Below, in pieces: positions 1 through 10,302 of a DNA stretch of 64,000 nt. The stretch's first letter is position 1. Each line of letters starts with the position of its first letter. Origin of the DNA: Osmia lignaria lignaria (taxonomy: Eukaryota > Arthropoda > Insecta > Hymenoptera > Megachilidae); assembly GCF_051020975.1 (NCBI RefSeq), contig NW_027478161.1, positions 25,580,001 through 25,644,000 on the forward strand, read 5' to 3'. The notes beneath the pieces were generated by a model. That model was not told the origin of the DNA. It searched no databases and saw nothing but the letters and a program-made list of their open reading frames with translations. The position numbers and the translations under genes were made by a program.

Positions 1-110
1 GTTCCGAAGCCGCACCAACATAATAGAGATACAGAAACACCGTGGCCCCTTTCTTTGAGATAACTCTGCGCTAGTGCGAGCCGCAAATGCCACTTCCAGC
101 TTAGCTGTGC

Positions 111-136
111 AGAAGAAGAACAACAAGAAGAAGAAA
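111..136. repeat. GAA/CAA trinucleotide tract inside the monomer
   Basis: Unit positions 111-136 read (AGA)3 A (CAA)2 followed by (GAA)n, and almost every unit has the tract. Variants include GAGGAAC, AAAAGAA, GAATAAG and, in 57-64 kb, CAACAACAAG. The strand is purine-rich with CAA interruptions. It behaves as a frozen microsatellite: substitutions are common but I see no length change in the tract. Confidence 0.85.
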
Positions 137-170
137 TATCTCGAAATATGTCCGTCAGGCCCCTTCCCTT

Positions 171-192
171 GAGATAAATCTGCAAATATCTC
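171..192. repeat. Short inverted repeat GAGATA ... TATCTC
   Basis: The stems are 171-176 (GAGATA) and 187-192 (TATCTC), separated by 10 nt containing CTGCAA. In units where AAATC reads TATATC the stem becomes 7 bp (GAGATAT/ATATCTC) with an 8-nt loop. The element recurs in nearly every unit. It could form a weak hairpin or be a dyad binding site. Function is unknown. Confidence 0.7.
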
Positions 193-296
193 GGAAACGA
201 AGCGAGCTATGGCAAAATGTTAAGAGACCTTCTTTGTAGAGAATTAAGTTTCCTACTTTTTACGTTCTATGATATTTTTTGATCAGATGCGTAGTT

Positions 297-305
297 CTCG
301 AGATA
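297..305. repeat. CTCGAGATA element near the unit end
   Basis: CTCGAGATA is at unit positions 297-305 of type-B tails; type-A tails read TTCGAGATA. A subset of units has the same nine bases again at unit positions 168-176 (for example near 14,977, 15,619, 15,941, 23,133 and 26,033), where most units have CTTGAGATA. The two sites are 193 bp apart going forward into the next unit, which equals the deletion size of the 129-bp truncated units. Confidence 0.8.
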
Positions 306-644
306 TATCAAGATATTTAAAAGTTCCGAAGCCGCACCAACATAATAGAGATACAGAAACACCGTGGCCCCTTTCTTTGAGATAACTCTGCACTATTGCG
401 AGCTGCAAATGCCACTTCCAGCTTAGCTGTGCAGAGGAAGAACAACAAGAAGAAGAAATATCTCGAAATATGTCCGTCAGGCCAGTTCCTTTGAGATATA
501 TCTACAAATATCTCGGAAACGAAGCGAGCTATGACAAGATGTTAAGAGACCTTTTTTGTAGAGAATTATGTTTCCTACAATTTATGTTCTATGATATTTT
601 TTGATCAGAAGCGTAGTTTTCGAGATATATCGAGATATTTAAAA

Positions 645-966
645 GTTCCGACCCGCACCAACATAATAGAGATACAGAAACACCGTGGCCCCTTTCTTTG
701 AGATAACTCTGCGCTAGTGCGAGCCGCAAATGCCACTTCCAGCTTAGCTGTGCAGAAGAAGAACAACAAGAAGAAGAAATATCTCGAAATATGTCCGTCA
801 GGCCCCTTCCCTTGAGATAAATCTGCAAATATCTCGGAAACGAAGCGAGCTATGGCAAAATGTTAAGAGACCTTTTTTGTAGAGAATTAAGTTTCCTACT
901 TTTTACGTTCTATGATATTTTTTGATCAGATGCGTAGTTCTCGAGATATATCAAGGTATTTAAAAG
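645..966. repeat. Unit with -1 bp allele (first copy)
   Basis: The junction reads GTTCCGACCCGCACC instead of GTTCCGAAGCCGCACC, one base shorter, so this unit is 321 bp (645-965). The same allele recurs in the unit starting at 1288 (1288-1608) and nowhere else that I see. It marks a shared origin for the two units. Confidence 0.8.
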
Positions 967-2896
967 TTCCGATGCTGCACCAACATAATAGAGGTACAGA
1001 AACACCGTGGCCTCTTTCTTTGAGATAACTCTGCACTATTGCGACCTGCAAATGCCACTTCCAGCTTAGCTGTGCAGAAGAAGAACAACAAGAATAAGAA
1101 ATATTTCGAAATATGTCCGTTAGGCCCCTTCCCTTGAGATAAATCTGCAAATATCTCGGAAACGAAGCGAGCTATGACAAGATGTTAAGAGACGTTTTTT
1201 GTAGAGAATTATGTTTCCTACAATTTATGTTCTATGATATTTTTTGATCAGAAGCGTAGTTTTCGAGATATATCGAGATATTTAAAAGTTCCGACCCGCA
1301 CCAACATAATACAGATACAGAAACACCGTGGCCCCTTTCTTTGAGATAACTCTGCACTAGTGCGAGCCGCAAATGCCACTTCCAGCTTAGCTGTGCAGAA
1401 GAAGAACAACAAGAAGAAGAAATATCTCGAAATATGTCCGTCAGGCCCCTTCCCTTGAGATAAATCTGCAAATATCTCGGAAACGAAGCGAGCTATGGCA
1501 AAATGTTAACAGACCTTTTTTGTAGAGAATTATGTTTCCTACTTTTTATGTTCTATGATATTTTTTGATCAGACGCGTAGCTCTCGATATATATCAAGAT
1601 ATTTAAAAGTTCCGAAGCCGCACCAACATAATAGAGATACAGAAACAGCGTGGCCCCTTTCTTTGAGATATCTCTGCACTATTGCGAGCTGCAAATGCCA
1701 CTTCCAGCTTAGCTGCGCAGAAGAAGAACAACAAGAAGAAGAAATATCTCGAAATATGTCCGTCAGGCCCCTTCCCTTGAGATAAATCTGCAAATATCTC
1801 GTAAACGAAGCGAGCTATGGCAAAATGTTAAGAGACCTTATTTGTAGAGAATTAAGTTTCCTACTTTTTATGTTCTATGATATTTTTTGATCAGATGCGT
1901 AGTTCTCGAGATATATCAAGATATTTAAAAGTTCCGAAACCGCACCAACATAATAGAGATACAGAAACACCGTGGCCCCTTTCTTTGAGATAACTCTGCA
2001 CTATTGCGAGCTGTAAATGCCACTTCCAGCTTAGCTGTGCAGAAGAAGAACAACAAGAAGAAGAAATATCTCGAAATATGTCCGTCAGGCCCCTTCCCTT
2101 GAGATATATCTGCAAATATCTCGGAAACGAAGCGAGCTATGGCAAAATGTTAAGAGACCTTTTTTGTAGAGAATTATGTTTCCTACAATTTATGTTCTAT
2201 GATATTTTTTGATCAGAAGCGTAGTTTTCGAGATATATCGAGATATTTAAAAGTTCCAAAGCCGCACCAACATTAGAGAGATACAGAAACACCGTGGCCC
2301 CTTTCTTTGAGATAACTCTGCGCTAGTGCGAGCCGCAAATGCCACTTCCAGCTTAGCTGTGCAGAAGAAGAACAACAAGAAGAAGAAATATCTCGAAATA
2401 TGTCCGTCAGGCCAGTTCCTTTGAGATATATCTGCAAATATCTCGGAAACGAAGCGAGCTATGACAAAATGTTAAGAGACCTTTTTTGTAGAGAATTATG
2501 TTTCCTACAATTTATGTTCTATGATATTTTTTGATCAGAAGCGTAGTTTTCGAGATATATCGAGATATTTAAAAGTTCCGAAGCCGCACCAACATAATAG
2601 AGATACAGAAACACGGTGGCCCCTTTCTTTGAGATAACTCTGCACTAGTGCGAGCCGCAAATGCCACTTCCAGCTTAGCTGTGCAGAAGAAGAACAACAA
2701 GAAGAAGAAATATCTCGAAATATGTCCGTCAGGCCCCTTCCCTTGAGATAAATCTGCAAATATCTCGGAAACGAAGCGAGCTATGGCAAAATGTTAACAG
2801 ACCTTTTTTGTAGAGAATTATGTTTCCTACTTTTTATGTTCTATGATATTTTTTGATCAGACGCGTAGCTCTCGATATATATCAAGATATTTAAAA

Positions 2897-5800
2897 GTTC
2901 CGAAGCCGCACCAACATAATAGAGATACAGAAACAGCGTGGCCCCTTTCTTTGAGATAACTCTGCACTATTGCGAGCTGTAAATGCCACTTCCAGCTTAG
3001 CTGTGCCGAAGAAGAACAACAAGAAGAAGAAATATCTCGAAATATGTCCGTCAGGCCCCTTCCCTTGAGATAATTCTGCAAATATCTCGGAAACAAAGCG
3101 AGCTATGGCAAAATGTTAAGAGACCTTTTTTGTAGAGAATTATGTTTCCTACAATTTATGTTCTATGATATTTTTTGATCAGAAGCGTAGTTTTCGAGAT
3201 ATATCGAGATATTTAAAAGTTCCGAAGCCGCACCAACATAATAGAGATACAGAAACACCGTGGCCCCTTTCTTTGAGATAACTCTGCACTAGTGCGAGCT
3301 GCAAATGCCACTTCCAGCTTAGCTGTGCAGAAGAAGAACAACAAGAAGAAGAAGTATCTCGAAATATGTCCGTCAGGCCCGTTCCTTTGAGCTGAATCTG
3401 CAAATATCTCGGAAACGAAGCGAGCTATGGCAAAATGTTAAGAGACGTTTTTTGTAGAGAATTATGTTTCCTACAATTTATGTTCTATGATATTTTTTGA
3501 TCAGAAGCGTAGTTTTCGAGATATATCGAGATATTTAAAAGTTCCGAAGCCGCACCAACATAATAGAGATACAGAAACACCGTGGCCCCTTTCTTTGAGA
3601 TAACTCTGCACTAGTGCGAGCCGCAAATGCCACTTCCAGCTTAGCTGTGCAGAAGAAGAACAACAAGAAGAAGAAATATCTCGAAATATGTCCGACAGGC
3701 CCCTTCCCTTGAGATAAATCTGCAAATATCTCGGAAACGAAGCGAGCTATGGCGAAATGTTAAGAGACCTTTTTTGTAGAGAATTAAGTTTCCTACTTTT
3801 TATGTTCTATGATATTTTTTGATCAGATGCGTAGTTCTCGAGATATATCAAGATATTTAAAAGTTCCGAAGCCGCACCAACATAATAGAGATACAGAAAC
3901 ACCGTGGCCCCTTTCTTTGAGATAACTCTGCACTATTGCGAGCTGTAAATGCCACTTCCAGCTTAGCTGTGCCGAAGAAGAACAACAAGAAGAAGAAATA
4001 TCTCGAAATATGTCCGTCAGGCCCCTTCCCTTGAGATAATTCTGCAAATATCTCGGAAACAAAGCGAGCTATGGCAAAATGTTAAGAGACCTTTTTTGTA
4101 GAGAATTATGTTTCCTACAATTTATGTTCTATGATATTTTTTGATCAGAAGCGTAGTTTTCGAGATATATCGAGATATTTAAAAGTTCCGAAGCCGCACC
4201 AACATAATAGAGATACAGAAACACCGTGGCCCCTTTCTTTGAGATAACTCTGCACTAGTGCGAGCTGCAAATGCCACTTCCAGCTTAGCTGTGCAGAAGA
4301 AGAACAACAAGAAGAAGAAGTATCTCGAAATATGTCCGTCAGGCCCGTTCCTTTGAGCTGAATCTGCAAATATCTCGGAAACGAAGCGAGCTATGGCAAA
4401 ATGTTAAGAGACTTTTTTTGTAGAGAATTATGTTTCCTACAATTTATGTTCTATGATATTTTTTGATCAGAAGCGTAGTTTTCGAGATATATCGAGATAT
4501 TTAAAAGTTCCGAAGCCGCACCAACATAATAGAGATACAGAAACACCGTGAACCCTTTATTTGAGATCACTCTGCACTAGTGCGAGCCGCAAATGCCACT
4601 TCCAGCTTAGCTGTGCAGAAGAAGAACAACAAGAAGAAGAAATAGCTCGAAATATGTCCGTCAGGCCAGTTCCTTTGAGCTGAATCTGCAAATATCTCGG
4701 AAACGAAGCGAGCTATGGCAAAATGTTAAGAGACATTTTTTGTAGAGAATTATGTTTCCTACAATTTATGTTCTATGATATTTTTTGATCAGAAGCGTAG
4801 TTTTCGAGATATATCGAGATATTTAAAAGTTCCGAAGACGCACCAACATAATAGAGATACAGAAACACCGTGGCCCCTTTCTTTGAGATAACTCTGCACT
4901 AGTGCGAGCCGCAAATGCCACTTCCAGCTTAGCTGTGCAGAAGAAGAACAACAAGAAGAAGAAATATCTCGAAATATGTCCGTCAGGCCCCTTCCCTTGA
5001 GATAAATCTGCAAATATCTCGGAAACGAAGCGAGCTATGGCAAAATGTTAACAGACCTTTTTTGTAGAGAATTATGTTTCCTACTTTTTATGTTCTATGA
5101 TATTTTTTGATCAGACGCGTAGCTCTCGATATATATCAAGATATTTAAAAGTTCCGAAGCCGCACCAACATAATAGAGATACAGAAACAGCGTGGCCCCT
5201 TTCTTTGAGATAACTCTGCACTATTGCGAGCTGTAAATGCCACTTCCAGCTTAGCTGTGCAGAAGAAGAACAACAAGAAGAAGAAATATCTCGAAATATG
5301 TCCGTTAGGCCCCTTCCCTTGAGATAAATCTGCAAATATCTCGGAAACTAAGCGAGCTATGACAAAATGTTAAGAGACCTTTTTTGTAGAGAATTATGTT
5401 TCCTACAATTTACGTTCTATGATATTTTTTGATCAGATGCGTCGTTCTCGAGATATATCAAGATATTTAAAAGCTCCGAAGCCGCACCAACATAATAGAG
5501 ATACAGAAACACCGTGGCCCCTTTCTTTGAGATAACTCTGCACTATTGCGAGCTGTAAATGCCACTTCCAGCTTAGCTGTGCAGAAGAAGAACAACAAGA
5601 AGAAGAAATATCTCGAAATATGTCCGTCAGGCCCCTTCCCTTGAGATAAATCTGCAAATATCTCGGAAACGAAGAGAGCTATGGCAAAATGTTAAGAGAC
5701 CTTTTTTGTAGAGAATTAAGTTTCCTACTTTTTATGTTCTATGATATTTTTTGATCAGATGCGTAGTTCTCGAGATATATCAAGATATTTAAAAGTTCCG

Positions 5801-8692
5801 AAGCCGCACCAACATAATAGAGATACAGAAACACCGTGGCCCCTTTCTTTGAGATAACTCTGCACTAGTGCGAGCTGCAAATGCCACTTCCAGCTTAGCT
5901 GTGCAGAAGAAGAACAACAAGAAGAAGAAGTATCTCGAAATATGTCCGTCAGGCCCGTTCCTTTGAGCTGAATCTGCAAATATCTCGGAAACGAAGCGAG
6001 CTATGGCAAAATGTTAAGAGACGTTTTTTGTAGAGAATTATGTTTCCTACAATTTATGTTCTATGATATTTTTTGATCAGAAGCGTAGTTTTCGAGATAT
6101 ATCGAGATATTTAAAAGTTCCGAAGCCGCACCAACATAATAGAGATACAGAAACACCGTGGCCCCTTTCTTTGAGATAACTCTGCACTAGTGCGAGCCGC
6201 AAATGCCACTTCCAGCTTAGCTGTGCAGAAGAAGAACAACAAGAAGAAGAAATATCTCGAAATATGTCCGACAGGCCCCTTCCCTTGAGATAAATCTGCA
6301 AATATCTCGGAAACGAAGCGAGCTATGGCGAAATGTTAAGAGACCTTTTTTGTAGAGAATTAAGTTTCCTACTTTTTATGTTCTATGATATTTTTTGATC
6401 AGATGCGTAGTTCTCGAGATATATCAAGATATTTAAAAGTTCCGAAGCCGCACCAACATAATAGAGATACAGAAACACCGTGGCCCCTTTCTTTGAGATA
6501 ACTCTGCACTATTGCGAGCTGTAAATGCCACTTCCAGCTTAGCTGTGCCGAAGAAGAACAACAAGAAGAAGAAATATCTCGAAATATGTCCGTCAGGCCC
6601 CTTCCCTTGAGATAATTCTGCAAATATCTCGGAAACAAAGCGAGCTATGGCAAAATGTTAAGAGACCTTTTTTGTAGAGAATTATGTTTCCTACAATTTA
6701 TGTTCTATGATATTTTTTGATCAGAAGCGTAGTTTTCGAGATATATCGAGATATTTAAAAGTTCCGAAGCCGCACCAACATAATAGAGATACAGAAACAC
6801 CGTGGCCCCTTTCTTTGAGATAACTCTGCACTAGTGCGAGCTGCAAATGCCACTTCCAGCTTAGCTGTGCAGAAGAAGAACAACAAGAAGAAGAAGTATC
6901 TCGAAATATGTCCGTCAGGCCCGTTCCTTTGAGCTGAATCTGCAAATATCTCGGAAACGAAGCGAGCTATGGCAAAATGTTAAGAGACGTTTTTTGTAGA
7001 GAATTATGTTTCCTACAATTTATGTTCTATGATATTTTTTGATCAGAAGCGTAGTTTTCGAGATATATCGAGATATTTAAAAGTTCCGAAGCCGCACCAA
7101 CATAATAGAGATACAGAAACACCGTGGCCCCTTTCTTTGAGATAACTCTGCACTAGTGCGAGCCGCAAATGCCACTTCCAGCTTAGCTGTGCAGAAGAAG
7201 AACAACAAGAAGAAGAAATATCTCGAAATATGTCCGACAGGCCCCTTCCCTTGAGATAAATCTGCAAATATCTCGGAAACGAAGCGAGCTATGGCGAAAT
7301 GTTAAGAGACCTTTTTTGTAGAGAATTAAGTTTCCTACTTTTTATGTTCTATGATATTTTTTGATCAGATGCGTAGTTCTCGAGATATATCAAGATATTT
7401 AAAAGTTCCGAAGCCGCACCAACATAATAGAGATACAGAAACACCGTGGCCCCTTTCTTTGAGATAACTCTGCACTATTGCGAGCTGTAAATGCCACTTC
7501 CAGCTTAGCTGTGCCGAAGAAGAACAACAAGAAGAAGAAATATCTCGAAATATGTCCGTCAGGCCCCTTCCCTTGAGATAATTCTGCAAATATCTCGGAA
7601 ACAAAGCGAGCTATGGCAAAATGTTAAGAGACCTTTTTTGTAGAGAAATATGTTTCCTACAATTTATGTTCTATGATATTTTTTGATCAGAAGCGTAGTT
7701 TTCGAGATATATCGAGATATTTAAAAGTTCCGAAGCCGCACCAACATAATAGAGATACAGAAACACCGTGGCCCCTTTCTTTGAGATAACTCTGCACTAG
7801 TGCGAGCTGCAAATGCCACTTCCAGCTTAGCTGTGCAGAAGAAGAACAACAAGAAGAAGAAGTATCTCGAAATATGTCCGTCAGGCCCGTTCCTTTGAGC
7901 TGAATCTGCAAATATCTCGGAAACGAAGCGAGCTATGGCAAAATGTTAAGAGACTTTTTTTGTAGAGAATTATGTTTCCTACAATTTATGTTCTATGATA
8001 TTTTTTGATCAGAAGCGTAGTTTTCGAGATATATCGAGATATTTAAAAGTTCCGAAGCCGCACCAACATAATAGAGATACAGAAACACCGTGAACCCTTT
8101 ATTTGAGATCACTCTGCACTAGTGCGAGCCGCAAATGCCACTTCCAGCTTAGCTGTGCAGAAGAAGAACAACAAGAAGAAGAAATAGCTCGAAATATGTC
8201 CGTCAGGCCAGTTCCTTTGAGCTGAATCTGCAAATATCTCGGAAACGAAGCGAGCTATGGCAAAATGTTAAGAGACATTTTTTGTAGAGAATTATGTTTC
8301 CTACAATTTATGTTCTATGATATTTTTTGATCAGAAGCGTAGTTTTCGAGATATATCGAGATATTTAAAAGTTCCGAAGACGCACCAACATAATAGAGAT
8401 ACAGAAACACCGTGGCCCCTTTCTTTGAGATAACTGTGCACTAGTGCGAGCCGCAAATGCCACTTCCAGCTTAGCTGTGCAGAAGAAGAACAACAAGAAG
8501 AAGAAATATCTCGAAATATGTCCGTCAGGCCCCTTCCCTTGAGATATATCTGCAAATATCTCGGAAACGAAGCGAGCTATGGCAAAATGTTAAGAGACCG
8601 TTTTTGTAGAGAATTAAGTTTCCTACTTTTTATGTTCTATGATATTTTTTGATCAGACGCGTAGTTCTCGAGATATATCAAGATATTTAAAA
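2897..8692. repeat. Array domain 2: 966-bp trimers nested in a 3,542-bp duplication
   Basis: Three distinguishable units recur in fixed order every 966 bp: one with GAGCTGAATCTG, one with TCCGACAGG and one with TGTGCCGAAG. TCCGACAGG is seen at about 3,691, 6,267 and 7,233. The trimer phase is broken by a block from about 4.5 to 5.7 kb. A longer match has offset 3,542 bp (11 units): the rare GTGAACCCTTTATTTGAG allele lies at 4,548 and again at 8,090. Matching runs from about 2.95-4.99 kb to 6.49-8.53 kb. Confidence 0.85.
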
Positions 8693-10302
8693 GTTCCGAA
8701 GCCGCACCAACATAATAGAGATACAGAAACACCGTGGCCCCTTTCTTTGAGATAACTCTGCACTATTGCGAGCTGCAAATGCCACTTCCAGCTTAGCTGT
8801 GCAGAAGAAGAACAACAAGAAGAAGAAATATCTCGAAATATGTCCGTCAGACCCCTTCCCTTGAGATGAATCTGCAAATATCTCGGAAACGAAGCGAGTT
8901 ATGGCAAAATGTTAAGAGACCTTTTTTGTAGAGAATTAAGTTTCCTACTTTTTATGTTGTATGATATTTTTTGATCTGATGCGTAGTTCTCGAGATATAT
9001 CAAGATATTTAAAAGTTCCGAAGCCGCACCAACATAATAGAGATACAGAAACACCGTGGCCCCTTTCTTTGAGATAACTCTGCACTATTGCGAGCTGCAA
9101 ATGCCACTTCCAGCTTAGCTGTGCAGAGGAAGAACAACAAGAAGAAGAAACATCTCGAAATATGTCCGTCAGGCCAGTTCCTTTGAGCTGAATCTGCAAA
9201 TATCTCGGAAACGAAGCGAGCTATGGCAAAATGTTAGGATACGTTTTTGGTAGAGAATTATGTTCCCTACAATTTATGTTCTATGATATTTTTTAATCAG
9301 AAGCGTAGTTTTCGCGATATATCGAGATATTTAAAAGTTCCGAAGCCGCACCAACATAATAGAGATACAGAAACACCGTGGCCCCTTTCTTTGAGATAAC
9401 TCTGCACTATTGCGACCTGCAAATGCCACTTCCAGCTCAGCTGTGCAGAAGAAGAACAACAAGAAGAAGAAATATCTCGAAATATGTCCGTCAGGCCCCT
9501 TCCCTTGAGATATATCTGCAAATATCTCGGAAACGAAGCGAGCTATGGCAAAATGTTAAGAGACCTTTTTTGTAGAGAATTATGCTTCCTACAATTTATG
9601 TTCTATGATATTTTTTGATCAGAAGCGTAGTTTTCGAGATATATCGAGATATTTAAAAGTTCCGAAGCCGCACCAACATAATAGAGATACAGAAGCCCCG
9701 TGGCCCCTTTCGTTGAGATAACTCTGCTCTAGTGCGAGCCGCAAATGCCACTTCCAGCTTAGCTGTGCAGAAGAAGAATAACAAGAAGAAGAAATATCTC
9801 GAAATATGTCCGTCAGGCCCCTTCCCTTGAAATAAATCTGCAAATATCTCGGAAACGAAGCGAGCTATGGCAAAATGCTACGAGACGTTTCTTGTAGAGA
9901 ATTATGTTTCCTACAATTTATGTTCTATGATATTTTTTGATCAGAAGCGTAGTTTTCGAGATATATCGAGATATTTAAAAGTTCCGAAGCCGCACCAACA
10001 TAATAGAGATACAGAAACACCGTGGCTCCTTTCTTTGAGATAACTCTGCACGATTGCGAGCTGGAAATGCCACTTCCAGTTTAGCTGTGCAGAAAAAGAA
10101 CAACAAGAAGAAGAAATATCTCGAAATATGTCCATCAGGACCCTTCCCTTGAGATAAATCTGCAAATATCTCGGAAACGAAGCGAGCTATTTCAAAATGT
10201 TAAGAGACCTTTTTTGTAGAGAATTATGTTTCCTACAATTTATGTTCTATGATATTTTTTGATCAGAAGCGTAGTTTTCGAGATATATCGAGATATGTAA
10301 AA
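8693..10302. repeat. Array domain 3: divergent single units
   Basis: These five units share no obvious long register with neighbours. Each carries private changes, for example GTTAGGATACG near 9,235, GAAGCCCCGTGG near 9,693 and AAATGCTACGAG near 9,875. The stretch looks like an older, less recently homogenised part of the array. No non-satellite sequence is present. Confidence 0.65.

Larger units (their letters stand above)
1..322. repeat. Reference monomer (phase used for all unit positions)
   Basis: This is the first full copy and defines unit positions 1-322. In order it holds a GC-richer segment (1-110), a GAA/CAA trinucleotide tract (111-136), a C/T-rich stretch (about 160-170), a GAGATA/TATCTC inverted repeat (171-192), a T-run (230-235 in most copies), a T-run before TGATCA (275-280, 280-285 region) and a CTCGAGATA block (297-305). 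A hand count on a consensus-like copy gives about 39% GC and 11 CpG. I cannot assign it to a named satellite family. Confidence 0.95.
1..2896. repeat. Array domain 1: mixed monomers with dimer duplications
   Basis: These are units 1-9. Units starting at 645 and 1288 both lack one base near unit position 8 (GTTCCGACCCGC), and the tails of the units before and after also match, indicating a dimer copied at a 643-bp offset. The unit at 966 is the first carrying the GCTGCACC / GAGGTAC / GGCCTCTTTC allele set that is common after 36 kb. Type-A and type-B tails alternate here. Confidence 0.75.

Noticed and set aside
185..210. CENP-B box in CTCGGAAACGAAGCG (complement starts TTCGTTTCCGAG)
   Set aside because: The required pattern TTCG, four bases, A, two bases, CGGG is not met: the A and the CGGG are both missing. 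The similarity stops at TTCGTT.
1..322. Hammerhead ribozyme encoded by the satellite, as known in some animal satellites
   Set aside because: The conserved CTGATGA core is absent on both strands. The nearest is CTGATCA on the minus strand at the TGATCAG site, and the expected stem between it and the GAAAC on that strand is not formed.
589..828. Recurrent 74-89 codon minus-strand open frame in most units (also a second overlapping minus frame of 60-80 codons)
   Set aside because: It starts at TTG (complement of CAA), not ATG. It recurs only because the monomer repeats and its consensus happens to lack stops. Neighbouring units lose it by stop or start changes, the -1 alleles at 645 and 1288 shift its end, and the truncated units destroy it. 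Several frames are open over the same bases. There are no recognisable domains. A codon-aware substitution test (dN/dS over all units) would settle it; strong purifying selection would revive the idea.
1555..1785. Plus-strand frames of 65-77 codons (for example 1555-1785, 9378-9575, 48168-48401, 58271-58501)
   Set aside because: They appear in scattered units where a single base change removes a stop. They have no conservation and no domain, and they lie opposite the minus frame in the same repeat.
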